64,000 nt of DNA, from contig CAWCEV010000006.1 in assembly GCA_963794655.1 (NCBI GenBank), positions 1,116,001 through 1,180,000 of the forward strand. Reading direction: 5' to 3'. Positions within the stretch are counted from its first letter, which is position 1. Each line of letters starts with the position of its first letter. This DNA is from Roseiarcus sp963794655. Lineage in GTDB: Bacteria; Pseudomonadota; Alphaproteobacteria; Rhizobiales; Beijerinckiaceae. Below are positions 48,796 to 58,450 of the stretch, piece by piece. The notes under the pieces were generated by a model. The model had not been told where the DNA came from and made no database searches. It worked only from the letters and a program-made list of their open reading frames with translations. The translations under genes were made by a program, and so were the position numbers.

Positions 48796-51060
48796 ATGCG
48801 TGCGCCGGGCGGACCGCGTCTTTTATTGCGGCGGCTCCGCGAGGTGATGGCGGAGCCCGTCACCGCCCAGGCGCGCCTGGACCGCATCGTCGTGCTCATC
48901 GCCTCGAACATGGTGGCGGAAGTGTGCTCGCTCTACGTCGTGCGGGCCGACGGAACGATGGAATTGTTCGCCACCGAGGGCCTCAATCGCGAGGCCGTCC
49001 ACTTGACCACCATGCGGCCGGGCGAAGGCCTTGTCGGCCTCATCGCCTCCAGCGCCGAGCCGCTGGCGCTGTCCGACGCCCAGCATCATCCCTCTTTTTC
49101 CTACAAGCCCGAAACGGGTGAAGAGATCTACCAATCTTTCCTAGGCGTGCCGGTGCTGCGCGGGGGGGCAACGATCGGGGTGCTGGTGGTCCAAAACCGG
49201 GCCCGGCGCGCCTACTCGGAAGAAGAGATCGAGGCGCTGCAGACGACCGCGATGCTGCTCGCCGAGATGATCGCGTCCGGCGAGCTTCAGGGAATCGCTT
49301 CTCAGGGGGCGCCGATCGCCGTGCGGCGGCAACTGTCGCTCAAGGGCCTCGGCATCGCGGATGGTCTCGGTCTCGGGCATGTCGTGATGCACCAGCCGCG
49401 GGTGACGGTGTCGACGATCGTGGCCGACGACGTGGAGTCGGAGCTGGCGCGGCTCGAGACGGCGATTGGCGCCATGCGCGCCTCGGTCGACAGTCTGATT
49501 GACCGCAGCGACGATGGCGTCGGCGGCGAGCACCGCGACGTCCTCGAAGCCTTCCGGATGATCGCGCATGATCGCGGCTGGCTCCGGCGGCTGCGCGAGG
49601 CTGTGAGTTCCGGTCTGACCGCGGAGGCCGCGGTTGAGCGGGTCCACAACGATGCCCGTGCAAAACTCCAGCGCCAGACCGACCCTTACCTGCGTGATCG
49701 GCTGCACGACCTGACCGACATCGCCAATCGGCTTTTGCATCAGCTGGCCGGCCAGAGCCTTGTCGTCTTGCCAGAGGAGCTGCCGGAGAACGCGATTTTG
49801 GTCGCGCGTTCGATGAGCCCGGCGGCGCTGCTCGATTACGACCGCGCCCGGCTGCGAGGGCTCGTGCTCGAGGAGGCGGGCGCATCGAGCCACATCGCCA
49901 TCGTCGCTCGCGCGCTCGCCATTCCCGCCGTCAGCGACATCGCGAATATTTCGGAAATCGTCGAGCAGGGCGATGCGATCATCGTCGATGGGGACGTAGG
50001 CGAGATCTACCTGCGCCCACCAGCGGATGTCGAGGCGGCTTATGCGGAAAAGGCGCGGATGCGCGCCCGCCGCCAAGCGCAGTATCGCGCGCTTCGCGAT
50101 GCGCCCACAGTCAGCCTCGATGGAGTATCAATCGGCCTGCACATGAACGCCGGCCTCCTGGTCGACATGCCCCATCTCGCTGAGACCGGCGCGGCGTCGA
50201 TCGGCCTCTTCCGCACCGAATTGCAATTCATGCTCGCCTCGCGCTTTCCTCGTCCAGGCGCGCAGCAACAGCTCTATCGGGCCATCCTCGACGCCGCCGG
50301 CGACCGGCCAGTCACCTTCCGCACTCTCGATATCGGCGGCGACAAGCTCCTGCCCTATATGAAGGGGCTGGAAGAGGAAAACCCGGCGCTGGGCTGGCGG
50401 GCGCTTCGTATCGGGCTTGATCGCCCGCCACTGCTCCGGATGCAGTTTCGGGCTTTCATTCGGGCCGCCGGAGGGCGTGATCTTAAGGTCATGGCCCCGA
50501 TGGTGTCGACCGTCGACGAATTCAGGGTGGCGCGCGCCATGTTCGATCGTGAGCTCGCGTTGAGCGTGGACCGTGGCTACGAGCCGCCGCGCACGGCCAG
50601 TCTCGGCGTCATGGTCGAAGTGCCGTCGCTGTTATGGCAGCTTGACGAGGTCGCCACGGCGGCGGATTTCCTCTCGGTCGGTTCGAATGACCTGATGCAA
50701 TATCTCTACGCCGTCGACCGTGACAATCGCCGGGTCGCCAATCGCTTCGATGCGATGAGCGTCGGCTTCCTGCGGGCGCTACGCGCTATCGCCGAGGCAG
50801 GCGAGCGGCACGGAACACCGGTGACTTTGTGCGGGGAGATCGGCGGGCGCACGCTCGAGGCGATGGCGCTCATGGCGATCGGCTACCGCGACCTTTCGAT
50901 GTCGGCGACCTCGATCGGCCCGGTCAAGGCGATGACGCTCACGCTTAACATTGGCGAGGCCAGGCGCGAGGTCGAGGCGATGCTGGGCAAGGGGCGTGAG
51001 AACACCTCCCTGCGGGAGCCGCTCCAGCGGCTGGCCGAGCGCCTCGGCGTGCGCCTATAG
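48796..51060 (+). CDS. ptsP: Phosphoenolpyruvate-protein phosphotransferase, nitrogen PTS (EI-Ntr)
   Basis: About 754 residues from ATG 48796. Residues about 15-160 are a GAF domain (IVVLIASNMVAEVCSLYVVRADGTMELFATEGLN). The enzyme I part follows: swivelling phospho-His domain EEAGASSHIAIVARALAIPAV, the PEP-binding barrel with GLFRTELQFM, TFRTLDIGGDKLLPYM, LKVMAPMVSTVDEF, MVEVPS, DFLSVGSNDLMQYLYAVDR and LCGEIGGR. It phosphorylates NPr in the regulatory nitrogen PTS, and the GAF domain senses glutamine in related bacteria. prfA follows 48 bp later. Confidence 0.96.
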   Translation: MRAPGGPRLLLRRLREVMAEPVTAQARLDRIVVLIASNMVAEVCSLYVVRADGTMELFATEGLNREAVHLTTMRPGEGLVGLIASSAEPLALSDAQHHPSFSYKPETGEEIYQSFLGVPVLRGGATIGVLVVQNRARRAYSEEEIEALQTTAMLLAEMIASGELQGIASQGAPIAVRRQLSLKGLGIADGLGLGHVVMHQPRVTVSTIVADDVESELARLETAIGAMRASVDSLIDRSDDGVGGEHRDVLEAFRMIAHDRGWLRRLREAVSSGLTAEAAVERVHNDARAKLQRQTDPYLRDRLHDLTDIANRLLHQLAGQSLVVLPEELPENAILVARSMSPAALLDYDRARLRGLVLEEAGASSHIAIVARALAIPAVSDIANISEIVEQGDAIIVDGDVGEIYLRPPADVEAAYAEKARMRARRQAQYRALRDAPTVSLDGVSIGLHMNAGLLVDMPHLAETGAASIGLFRTELQFMLASRFPRPGAQQQLYRAILDAAGDRPVTFRTLDIGGDKLLPYMKGLEEENPALGWRALRIGLDRPPLLRMQFRAFIRAAGGRDLKVMAPMVSTVDEFRVARAMFDRELALSVDRGYEPPRTASLGVMVEVPSLLWQLDEVATAADFLSVGSNDLMQYLYAVDRDNRRVANRFDAMSVGFLRALRAIAEAGERHGTPVTLCGEIGGRTLEAMALMAIGYRDLSMSATSIGPVKAMTLTLNIGEARREVEAMLGKGRENTSLREPLQRLAERLGVRL

Positions 51061-51108
51061 CCAAGCCAGCGTCGCGTCACGCCGCCTCCCGTCCTTGAGC
51101 TTTATCGC

Positions 51109-52185
51109 ATGGCCGCCAACGACAATCTCGACCTGATCCTCCGCCGTCACCAGGAAATCGCCGCTCGCCTCGCCGAAGGCGTCGCCGGCGCGCAATATTC
51201 CGCGTTGTCGCGAGAATTGAGCGAGCTCGAGCCGGTAGTCGCGGCGATCAAGGCGTTCCAGGCCAAGATGAACGAACGCGCCGACCTGACCGCGCTCCTG
51301 AAGGAGCCGGACCTGGATGCCGATATGCGCGCCATGGCTGGCGCCGAGCTCGCCGCCGCCGAGGCGGAATCGGAAGCGATGTCGAACGCGATCCGGATCG
51401 CACTCCTGCCAAAGAACGCCGCCGACGAGGGTGGAGCAATTCTTGAGGTCAGAGCCGGCACGGGTGGAGACGAAGCGGCGCTGTTTGCCGGCGATCTCTT
51501 CCGCATGTACGCCAAATACGCTGAACGGAAGCGGTGGAAGGTCGAGATCCTGTCGACGAGCGAGGGGACCGCGGGGGGATTCAAGGAAATTATCGCGGAG
51601 ATTTCCGGTCGCGGTGTATTCGCCCGGCTCAAGTTCGAAAGTGGAGTCCATCGGGTTCAGCGGGTGCCGGCGACCGAGACCCAGGGCCGCATTCACACTT
51701 CCGCCGCGACCGTCGCCGTGCTGCCTGTCGCCGAAGAGGCGGACCTCGTCATCAACGAGGCGGACCTCAAGATCGACACTATGCGCTCCAGCGGCGCCGG
51801 CGGCCAGCACGTCAACAAGACCGAGTCGGCGATCCGCATCACCCACTTGCCGACGGGGTTCGTCGTGGCGATGCAGGAGGAGCGCTCCCAGCACCGCAAT
51901 CGCCAGAAGGCGATGGCGCTGTTGCGATCCCGCATCCTCGACGCCCGAAACCAGAAGCTGGACGCCGAGCGAGCGCAGGAACGTCGTTCGCAGGTCGGTT
52001 CCGGCGACCGCTCGCAGCGCATCCGGACCTATAATTTTCCGCAAGGGCGGGTGACCGACCATCGCATCAATCTGACCCTCTACTCGCTCGACCGGATCAT
52101 GGAGGGCGATGGTCTCGACGAGATCATTGACGCGCTCACGGCCGAACGCCAGGCTGAGCTGCTCGCCCAGCAGACAGCCTCGTGA
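51109..52185 (+). CDS. prfA: Peptide chain release factor 1
   Basis: A 358-residue RF1 that ends translation at UAG/UAA. The GGQ catalytic motif is at 231-233 (RSSGAGGQHVNKTESAIR); the RF1-specific codon-reading tripeptide PAT is at 187-189 in QRVPATETQGRIHTSAATV. It is followed by nadD rather than the usual prmC; nadD's GTG start overlaps its stop. Confidence 0.97.
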   Translation: MAANDNLDLILRRHQEIAARLAEGVAGAQYSALSRELSELEPVVAAIKAFQAKMNERADLTALLKEPDLDADMRAMAGAELAAAEAESEAMSNAIRIALLPKNAADEGGAILEVRAGTGGDEAALFAGDLFRMYAKYAERKRWKVEILSTSEGTAGGFKEIIAEISGRGVFARLKFESGVHRVQRVPATETQGRIHTSAATVAVLPVAEEADLVINEADLKIDTMRSSGAGGQHVNKTESAIRITHLPTGFVVAMQEERSQHRNRQKAMALLRSRILDARNQKLDAERAQERRSQVGSGDRSQRIRTYNFPQGRVTDHRINLTLYSLDRIMEGDGLDEIIDALTAERQAELLAQQTAS

Positions 52186-52844
52186 CGGCCGTTCCGCGCC
52201 TGCCCCCGCTTGCGCCGGGGATGCGCATCGGGCTGCTGGGGGGATCGTTCAACCCGCCGCACGAGGGCCACGCCCTCATCACCCGGCTGGCGCTGAGACG
52301 GCTTCAGCTCGATCGCGTCTGGTGGTTGGTGACTCCCGGCAATCCCCTCAAGTCGCTGACTGGACTCGCCGCACTCAAAGCCCGCGTCGAAGCAGCCCGG
52401 CGGCTCGACGTCGGGCCTCGCATCGTGATCAGCGATATCGAAGCCCAGATCGGCTCGAGCTTCACTTATGATACGCTTCTGTGGCTCAAAGAGCGGGCGC
52501 CGAGAGTTCATTTCGTCTGGATCATGGGCGCTGACAACCTTCGTCAGCTCCATCTCTGGCGACATTGGCGCCTGATCGCCGACCTGGTTCCGATCGCCGT
52601 CATCGATCGGCCCGGCTCGACCTTGCGGGCGATTTCAAGTCGGGCCGGCGCGGCGCTCGCACCTTGGCGGGTGCCCGAAAGCGACGCATCGCGCTTTGCG
52701 GTAATGCGGCCGCCGGCGCTACTGTTTCTGCATGGTCCGCGGTCCAGGTTGTCCTCGACCGCACTTAGGGGGGTGGAGGAGAAGACGGGTCACGACTTTG
52801 GCGCTGCTCGACCAGGACATCGCGTGGTCAAACAGAGTCAATGA
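52182..52844 (+). CDS. nadD: Nicotinate-nucleotide adenylyltransferase
   Basis: A 220-residue NadD with a GTG start overlapping the prfA stop (GTGA). Nucleotidyltransferase motif GLLGGSFNPPHEGHALI with the HxGH-type His, TPGNPLKS, FVWIMGADNLRQLHLWRHW, and the late ISSTxxR-like RLSSTALRG. It makes deamido-NAD from NaMN. Its position after prfA is unusual; in relatives nadD often lies with proA/obgE. Confidence 0.93.
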   Translation: MTAVPRLPPLAPGMRIGLLGGSFNPPHEGHALITRLALRRLQLDRVWWLVTPGNPLKSLTGLAALKARVEAARRLDVGPRIVISDIEAQIGSSFTYDTLLWLKERAPRVHFVWIMGADNLRQLHLWRHWRLIADLVPIAVIDRPGSTLRAISSRAGAALAPWRVPESDASRFAVMRPPALLFLHGPRSRLSSTALRGVEEKTGHDFGAARPGHRVVKQSQ

Positions 52845-52917
52845 CACGACAAGCCGGGCGCAAGGCCAGCTCATCCTCTATGCTCCAGGTTCCCCCGGCC
52901 CAGCGTGAGAACCAGCC

Positions 52918-53886
52918 ATGGTGAAAGTTGCGATCCTCGATGATTGGCAAGGCGTCGCGCGGATGAGCGCCGACTGGTCGCGACTTGCCGCTCGCGCGGA
53001 TCTGGTCTTTTTTTCTGACGCTTTCGGATCGGAGGACGAAGCGGCTCTTGCGCTCAAGGATTTCGACATCCTCCTGACGATGCGCGAGCGCACCCCCTTT
53101 CCTGAAAGCCTGATCCGGCGCCTACCGAAGCTCCGCATGATCGGCGTCACCGGCGCTTATAACCGCTCGCTCGACGTCGAGGCCTGCACGCGTCAGGGCG
53201 TGACAGTCTGCAACACAGCGGGCGGCGCCGGAGTTCCTTACGCGACGGCCGAACTCGCGCTCGGATTGATGATCGCCGCCGCCCGCGCAATTCCTGCTGC
53301 GGACAGGATCATGCGCGCCGGCGGCTTTCAGCATGGCGTTCCCGTCGGCGTCGGCCTCGCCGGTAAAACGCTCGGGGTCGTCGGCCTCGGCCGCCTTGGG
53401 GCGCGTCTTGCCCGCTACGCGCTCGCGCTCGACATGAAGGTAATCGCCTGGAGCCCAAATCTGACCGTGGAGAAGGCTGGAGAAGTGGGCGCCACCCTCG
53501 TCGGAAAATCGGATCTCATGAGCCGCTCCGACGTCATCTCCGTGCACATGGTTCTGTCGCCGCGCAGCCGCGGTCTTATCGGCGCCGAAGACATTGCGCG
53601 CATGAAGCAAGGCGCCATTCTCATTAACACTTCGCGCGGCCCATTGGTCGATGAAGCCGCCCTCGTGGCCGCCGTCCAGGCCGGGAAAGTCACTGCCGCG
53701 CTGGACGTCTATGACAAAGAGCCGCTGCCCCGAAACCATCCGCTCCTGGCTTCGGACCATACGGTGCTGACGCCCCATCTCGGGTATGGCGTGGCTGAGA
53801 CATGGCGCGCGTTTTATCCGCAGAGCGTCGAGAACGCCGAGGCATTCTTGGACGGCAAACCCATTCGGGTCGTGAACCCACGGTGA
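52918..53886 (+). CDS. D-isomer-specific 2-hydroxyacid dehydrogenase
   Basis: A 322-residue NAD-dependent enzyme of the D-2-hydroxyacid dehydrogenase family. NAD-binding GVVGLGRLGARLA; signature INTSRGPLVDEAALVAAV with catalytic Arg-Gly region, Glu in VYDKEPLP, and the His in TVLTPHLGY. The N-terminus (MVKVAILDDWQGVARMSADWSRL) is typical of the subgroup near phosphoglycerate dehydrogenase. Substrate unknown. Confidence 0.9.
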   Translation: MVKVAILDDWQGVARMSADWSRLAARADLVFFSDAFGSEDEAALALKDFDILLTMRERTPFPESLIRRLPKLRMIGVTGAYNRSLDVEACTRQGVTVCNTAGGAGVPYATAELALGLMIAAARAIPAADRIMRAGGFQHGVPVGVGLAGKTLGVVGLGRLGARLARYALALDMKVIAWSPNLTVEKAGEVGATLVGKSDLMSRSDVISVHMVLSPRSRGLIGAEDIARMKQGAILINTSRGPLVDEAALVAAVQAGKVTAALDVYDKEPLPRNHPLLASDHTVLTPHLGYGVAETWRAFYPQSVENAEAFLDGKPIRVVNPR

Positions 53887-53969
53887 AGCGCCGAATGGCG
53901 CCCGGCAGGCTCGTGCAAGGTTCGCGGAGGACGTTCGCTAACGCTTAAGTCCGTCTCCGGGCGCTCATC

Positions 53970-54803
53970 ATGCCGCGATCGTCTCCCCATCCTGTCCCGT
54001 TCACCGCGATGCTCGCAGCGGCCCTCGCGATCATCGCCCCGGCCCTTGCCGGTTGCCACGACTTCGGTGACGTCACCGGCTCGATCGGCCAACCGACCGC
54101 GACCGCGCCACCAACGGACGAAGCGAAACTCAGGGCCTATGCCGGCGATTGGGGCAAACGTTACGAGCGCAATCCGGGTGAGAAGACGGCCTCGATCGAA
54201 TACGCTCGAGCCTTGCGCGCGCTCACTCGCTACAGCGAGGCGGTTGCGGTCATCCAGACGGCGGCCATCAAGTCGCCCAAGGATTTCGATGTGCTCGGCG
54301 AATACGGCAAGGCGCTGGCCGACGCCGGGCAACTGGTGCAAGCTAAGGACGTGTTGACGCGCGCCGATACGCCCGATGCTCCGCGCTGGGACGTGATGTC
54401 AGTCCAAGGGACAGTGGCAGACCGGCTGGGAGACCACGCGAGCGCGATGCAATTCTATCGCGACGCGTTGAAGATTTCGCCGGGTGAGCCGGCGGTGCTC
54501 ACCAACATGGGGCTCTCGCTCGCGCTGGCGAAGCATTTGCCTGAGGCCGAGCAGGCGTTGAAACAGGCGGTCGCGAGCCCGAAAGCCGATGCGCGCATGC
54601 GCGGCGATCTGGCGCTGGTGCTCGCGCTGGAAGGAAAATTCGGCGAGGCCGAGCGGATTGGCCAGACGGATCTCGCGCCGGAGGCTGCGCGCGCCAACGT
54701 CGAAGCGATTCGCGAGATGATCGTCCAGAACGACTCATGGCGCGAGCTGCGTAAGCCAACCGAAGCCGCCAAGCCAAGGGCGCCGGCAGCGGACGCCGGC
54801 TAA
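53970..54803 (+). CDS. TPR-repeat lipoprotein (TadD-like)
   Basis: A 277-residue lipoprotein: signal with lipobox ALAGC (Cys at about 28), then TPR-type helical repeats from about residue 65 (ASIEYARALRALTRYSEAVAVIQTAAIKSP, PAVLTNMGLSLALAKHLPEAEQALKQAV). The N-terminal HDFGDVTGSIG is characteristic of alphaproteobacterial TadD-like pilus-assembly lipoproteins. No tad genes are adjacent, so the assignment stays general. Confidence 0.8.
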   Translation: MPRSSPHPVPFTAMLAAALAIIAPALAGCHDFGDVTGSIGQPTATAPPTDEAKLRAYAGDWGKRYERNPGEKTASIEYARALRALTRYSEAVAVIQTAAIKSPKDFDVLGEYGKALADAGQLVQAKDVLTRADTPDAPRWDVMSVQGTVADRLGDHASAMQFYRDALKISPGEPAVLTNMGLSLALAKHLPEAEQALKQAVASPKADARMRGDLALVLALEGKFGEAERIGQTDLAPEAARANVEAIREMIVQNDSWRELRKPTEAAKPRAPAADAG

Positions 54804-54811
54804 AGCGTCCC

Positions 54812-55759
54812 TCAATTGTCGGGATCTGCGAGGGTCGAAGTCGGCTCCATGTCGAGGCTCGGAGCGGCTTTGCTCGAAAAATCCGGAGGCGCCGGATTGG
54901 TCTCGCCGATCGGCGCCGGCGGCAGAGCAGGGTCCAGCCCCTCTCCCGGTCCACGCAAAGCATTCGGCGAAGCGGCGGCGGGGTCCGGCGCGCTCAGATG
55001 CGCGATGTCGAGGGGCTCTTCGATATCGGGCGAGGGCGGCAGGCTGTCGGGCGTCGCGGGCGCTGGCTGAACGTCGGTTGTGGGCGCTGGTTTGCAGATT
55101 CGGCGCGGGCCAGTGTTGGTCGAGCCGTGATTGGCCAGATCCAGGTGGATGTGATTGTAGTGGAATACGTCCGCGCCGGGCGCGAGTACGGTCGTGAAAT
55201 ATTGGCACGCGCCCGCCTGCGCGTCATGGAGGAAGACCCCCTCCTGGCCGTCCGTCTTTTTCCAGTCGTGGACGAAGTCGATTTCCCTCCCGTCGGCCAG
55301 CGTGAAACCGGCGATATCGATCGCGTTGCCGAATGCGTGTTCGGAGAGCCGGGCGCCCCCAATATTGTCGACGGACCGGCAAGAGTAGGCGCCGAATACG
55401 TTGACGGTCGCGACCCTTTGCCCGAAGCGGGCTTGGGCGTTGGGCTCGATGATGTCATTCAACCAAGCTTCAAGCGCGGGGACCATCGGGCAGTCGATTG
55501 TCAGCGGCTTGTCGACCGCAATCGCCCCATTGGCGAGCGCCGAGACTTTCAGCGGACGGGTCATGCCGCAGATGCCCGGACCGTCAATCTCGGGGACGGG
55601 AACCATAAACTCGGAAGGTGTGACCGATCTGCGGGCGAAGCAGACATTTTCCGCCTGTGCTCGCCAGGCCGGCCGCTCCGGCCGGCCGAAGAATCCGCAG
55701 CCCTGCAGACATAGAGCGACCGAAAGGACTAGCGGGACAGGCCGAACGCGACGCGCCAT
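54812..55759 (-). CDS. Extensin-like C-terminal domain lipoprotein
   Basis: A 315-residue protein from ATG 55759. Signal with lipobox LCLQGC (Cys about 20). The central 170 residues match the extensin-like family (M15-peptidase-like fold): CGMTRPLKVSALANGAIAVDKPLTIDCPMVPALEAWL, CRSVDNIGGARLSEHAFGNAIDIAGFTLADG, and FHYNHIHLDLANHG (metal-site His). A Pro-rich tail of about 100 residues follows. Possible cell-wall hydrolase; unproven. Confidence 0.85.
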   Translation of the reverse strand: MARRVRPVPLVLSVALCLQGCGFFGRPERPAWRAQAENVCFARRSVTPSEFMVPVPEIDGPGICGMTRPLKVSALANGAIAVDKPLTIDCPMVPALEAWLNDIIEPNAQARFGQRVATVNVFGAYSCRSVDNIGGARLSEHAFGNAIDIAGFTLADGREIDFVHDWKKTDGQEGVFLHDAQAGACQYFTTVLAPGADVFHYNHIHLDLANHGSTNTGPRRICKPAPTTDVQPAPATPDSLPPSPDIEEPLDIAHLSAPDPAAASPNALRGPGEGLDPALPPAPIGETNPAPPDFSSKAAPSLDMEPTSTLADPDN

Positions 55760-55858
55760 TGCCGCAAACTGCGCTCGCGGGTTTAACAATCGTTGAACCA
55801 CGGGAGCTCGTTACTCGCTCAACCATGACCAGGGCGCGCGCCATCTGGTCGCCGCACT

Positions 55859-56566
55859 TTGCCCCCAAGGAAACTGCCGAGCGCGGGCGAGCGTGAAAAG
55901 GACGGCTTGTTGGAAGACGGATTACGGGCGTGGCGGATTGCCGGGCTGGGGTTGGCGCTCGGATTGGCGTCGGCGACCCCCGCCGCGGCGCACCCGCATG
56001 TCTGGGTAACGGTCAAGAGCCAGATCGCTTTCACGCCCGACGGCAAGGTTGCCGCGGTGGTCCACGATTGGGTTTTCGACGAAATGTATTCGTCATTCGC
56101 TATCCAGGGACTCGCCCCGCCGGGCGAACTGGTCAAGCGCGAGCAATTCGCTCCGCTGGCGAAGGAGAACGCCGGAGGTTTGGCCGAGATCGGCTATTTC
56201 ACGACGCTGAAGATAGGCGGCAAGGCGATGGATTTCGCTCCTGTCACCGATTACTGGATGCAGGAGCGGCCCGACCATCTGGTCGAGTTCCACGTCACCC
56301 TGCCGCTCAAGACCCCTACGCCCGTGACAATGTTCCTGACCCTGCGCGTGGCGGATCCCGAGTATTTCATTGATTTTGAATTCGACGACAAAGCCCCGGT
56401 TGCGCTGGTCTCCGCTCCCTCCGGCTGTACGGCGACCGTCGCCAAGGCGAAGCCGATCGACGATAGCGACAAGCAGAAATTGACTGAATCCTTTTTCACC
56501 AACCTCTCGCCGGGGACCAACTTCGGTTTCAAGATGGCGAGCGCCGCCATCGTCGCCTGCCCATGA
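55859..56566 (+). CDS. DUF1007 periplasmic protein
   Basis: Up to 235 residues (TTG at 55859; another TTG near 55910 would fit a signal peptide better). After a signal-like GLGLALGLASATPAAA the mature protein starts HPHVWVTVKSQIAF, the DUF1007 hallmark, and continues VVHDWVFDEMYSSFAIQGL and YFIDFEFDDKAPVALVSAPSGC. DUF1007 proteins are regularly encoded next to NicO-type Ni/Co exporters, as here (ATGA overlap). Metal delivery is inferred. Confidence 0.82.
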   Translation: MPPRKLPSAGEREKDGLLEDGLRAWRIAGLGLALGLASATPAAAHPHVWVTVKSQIAFTPDGKVAAVVHDWVFDEMYSSFAIQGLAPPGELVKREQFAPLAKENAGGLAEIGYFTTLKIGGKAMDFAPVTDYWMQERPDHLVEFHVTLPLKTPTPVTMFLTLRVADPEYFIDFEFDDKAPVALVSAPSGCTATVAKAKPIDDSDKQKLTESFFTNLSPGTNFGFKMASAAIVACP

Positions 56567-57618
56567 CCAAGAGGACGATCGAACGGGTCGGCGTTGGATT
56601 TGCGACTTGGGCCGCTTCGGCGGCTACGGCGGTGGCGCAGCTTTCGTCTCGGCCGTTTGCGGTCGCGGGCGGCGAAGGCGGGGGCGGCGGCGCGGGCGGC
56701 GTGACCGGCTGGCTCATGGGCGAGCAGTCGCGGCTCACGCATCTCATCGCCGCCAGGGTGCATGCGCTTCACGACCAGCCGAGCGCCGCCTGGGGCCTCA
56801 TCGGCCTCGGCCTTGCCTATGGCGTATTCCATGCCGCAGGGCCGGGACACGGCAAGGCTGTCCTTGCCTCGTACATGCTGGCCAACGAACGTTCGCTTAG
56901 GCGGGGCGCGATCATGGCTCTGATGGCCGCGCTCTTGCAGGCGCTGATCGCGATCGCGATCGTCGGCGCCGCTGGGTTCGTCTTCAGAGCCACCGCCTCC
57001 GAAATGAATTCTGCCGCCGACTGGATCGTGCTCGCGAGCTATTGCGCCGTGGCGGCGATGGGCCTGTGGCTGGTCTGGCGCAAGGGCGGAGCGCTCATCG
57101 CGGCCGTGAGCGGCCATATCGAGCGCCGTCGCGCGGCGGCCGCAGCGCCAGTCTACGCGGGTATCTCATGGCGAAGGCCGGCGCTGAGCCTGTCCGCCGC
57201 GGCCTTCTATGCCGGCCCGCCGGACGGCGCCGCGACCGACCTCGAGGGATGCGGACACATCCACGCGCCCGATCCTGCGCGTCTCGATGGAGCGTTTTCC
57301 TGGCGCGAGGCGGCCGGAACGGTGGTCGCCGCGGGCGCGCGCCCATGCTCGGGGGCGATCCTGGTTCTGGTGTTCGCAATGGCGCAAGGGCTGTTCGTCG
57401 CCGGAGTCGCGGCCACTTTCGCGATAGCGATCGGCACGGCAGTCACGACCGGGGCGCTCGCCTGGACGGCCGTGTTCGCCAAATCGGTCGCGATGCGCCT
57501 TGCGGCGGGCGAGAATTCGCGCCTGGCGCTGGTGGCGAGGGGGTTTGAATTCGCCGCCGCCCTCGCCGTCCTCGCGTTCGGCATCGCTTTGATCTTCGGC
57601 TCGCGCGGCGCCGCCTGA
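56563..57618 (+). CDS. NicO-family nickel/cobalt exporter
   Basis: A 351-residue inner-membrane protein of the NicO/RcnA family. The hallmark GVFHAAGPGHGKAVLASYMLANER lies at about residues 87-110; helices follow at about 115-140, 150-170 and 255-345, with a cytoplasmic loop between. A second conserved stretch is GARPCSGAILVLVFAMAQGLFVAGV. Family members export Ni/Co. It overlaps the DUF1007 gene and complements the nickel (ureEFG) and cobalt (hydratase) genes of the window. Confidence 0.9.
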   Translation: MTKRTIERVGVGFATWAASAATAVAQLSSRPFAVAGGEGGGGGAGGVTGWLMGEQSRLTHLIAARVHALHDQPSAAWGLIGLGLAYGVFHAAGPGHGKAVLASYMLANERSLRRGAIMALMAALLQALIAIAIVGAAGFVFRATASEMNSAADWIVLASYCAVAAMGLWLVWRKGGALIAAVSGHIERRRAAAAAPVYAGISWRRPALSLSAAAFYAGPPDGAATDLEGCGHIHAPDPARLDGAFSWREAAGTVVAAGARPCSGAILVLVFAMAQGLFVAGVAATFAIAIGTAVTTGALAWTAVFAKSVAMRLAAGENSRLALVARGFEFAAALAVLAFGIALIFGSRGAA

Positions 57619-57647
57619 GGCGGACCGGCGGAGCGCCGTCCCCGCTC

Positions 57648-58190
57648 CTACCGTCCGTAGAGGCCTGTGAGCGTGGCCTTCGCTAACGCATTCGCATTGG
57701 CGTAAAACCCGAAGACGGCGGGCGAGGCGTTGCCGTCGACGTCGAGTTTGTCGGCTTTCAGCGCGTAGACCGTAATGATGTAGTGATGCGGCTTGCCCTT
57801 GGGCGGGCAGGGGCCGCCATATCCGACCAGGCTGAAGTCATTGTGCGGCTGGACCGCCCCCTCCGGCAGTCCGGTCCCGCTCCCAGCGCCTTTGGGCAGC
57901 GAGGTGACGGTCGCGGGAATATTAGCGACCCACCAGTGCCAGAAGCCGCTGCCGGTCGGCGCATCGGGATCGTACATGCTGACGGCGAAGCTTTTCGTAT
58001 CCTTCGGCGCTCCTGACCACGAAAGCGCCGGCGAGACATTCTTGCCGGTGCAATCCCAGCCGTTGAACACCTGCTCGTCGGCGATTTTGGCGCCTGCCTT
58101 GATATCGGGGCTGGTCACGGTCATCGCATTGGCCACCCCGATGGCCATCAGCGCGCCGACAACGGCCGCCCCAAACGTCATTGTTCGCAT
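57648..58190 (-). CDS. YbhB/YbcL-family PEBP protein
   Basis: A 180-residue exported phosphatidylethanolamine-binding-like protein from ATG 58190, with signal peptide ending VANA. PEBP marks: SPALSWSGAPKDTKSFAVSMYDPDAPTGSGFWHWWVANIPATV and GYGGPCPPKGKPHHYIITVYAL, which build the anion pocket. Role unknown in bacteria. Transcribed alone. Confidence 0.92.
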   Translation of the reverse strand: MRTMTFGAAVVGALMAIGVANAMTVTSPDIKAGAKIADEQVFNGWDCTGKNVSPALSWSGAPKDTKSFAVSMYDPDAPTGSGFWHWWVANIPATVTSLPKGAGSGTGLPEGAVQPHNDFSLVGYGGPCPPKGKPHHYIITVYALKADKLDVDGNASPAVFGFYANANALAKATLTGLYGR

Positions 58191-58450
58191 TGCTCCGTTC
58201 CTCCCGGACTGATCGAGCGCGCGGCAAAGCGAAGTTCGCGCGCCCCGCGTTTGCCCCCCAAACGGGATCATCGAACGTGACGCTGAGGGAAGCAAGCCAC
58301 CTTGGGGCGCCCGAGGCGAGAAAGTCGGATCCCCTCGGGTGCGCCATTCCTGGTCCCTCCCGAGATTGGCCCTGCGCCCCTTGTCAATTGAATGCGGAAG
58401 TCGGCTCAAGCCGGGCTGGCGCCCGGAAACATCCCACGGCAAAGGGACGC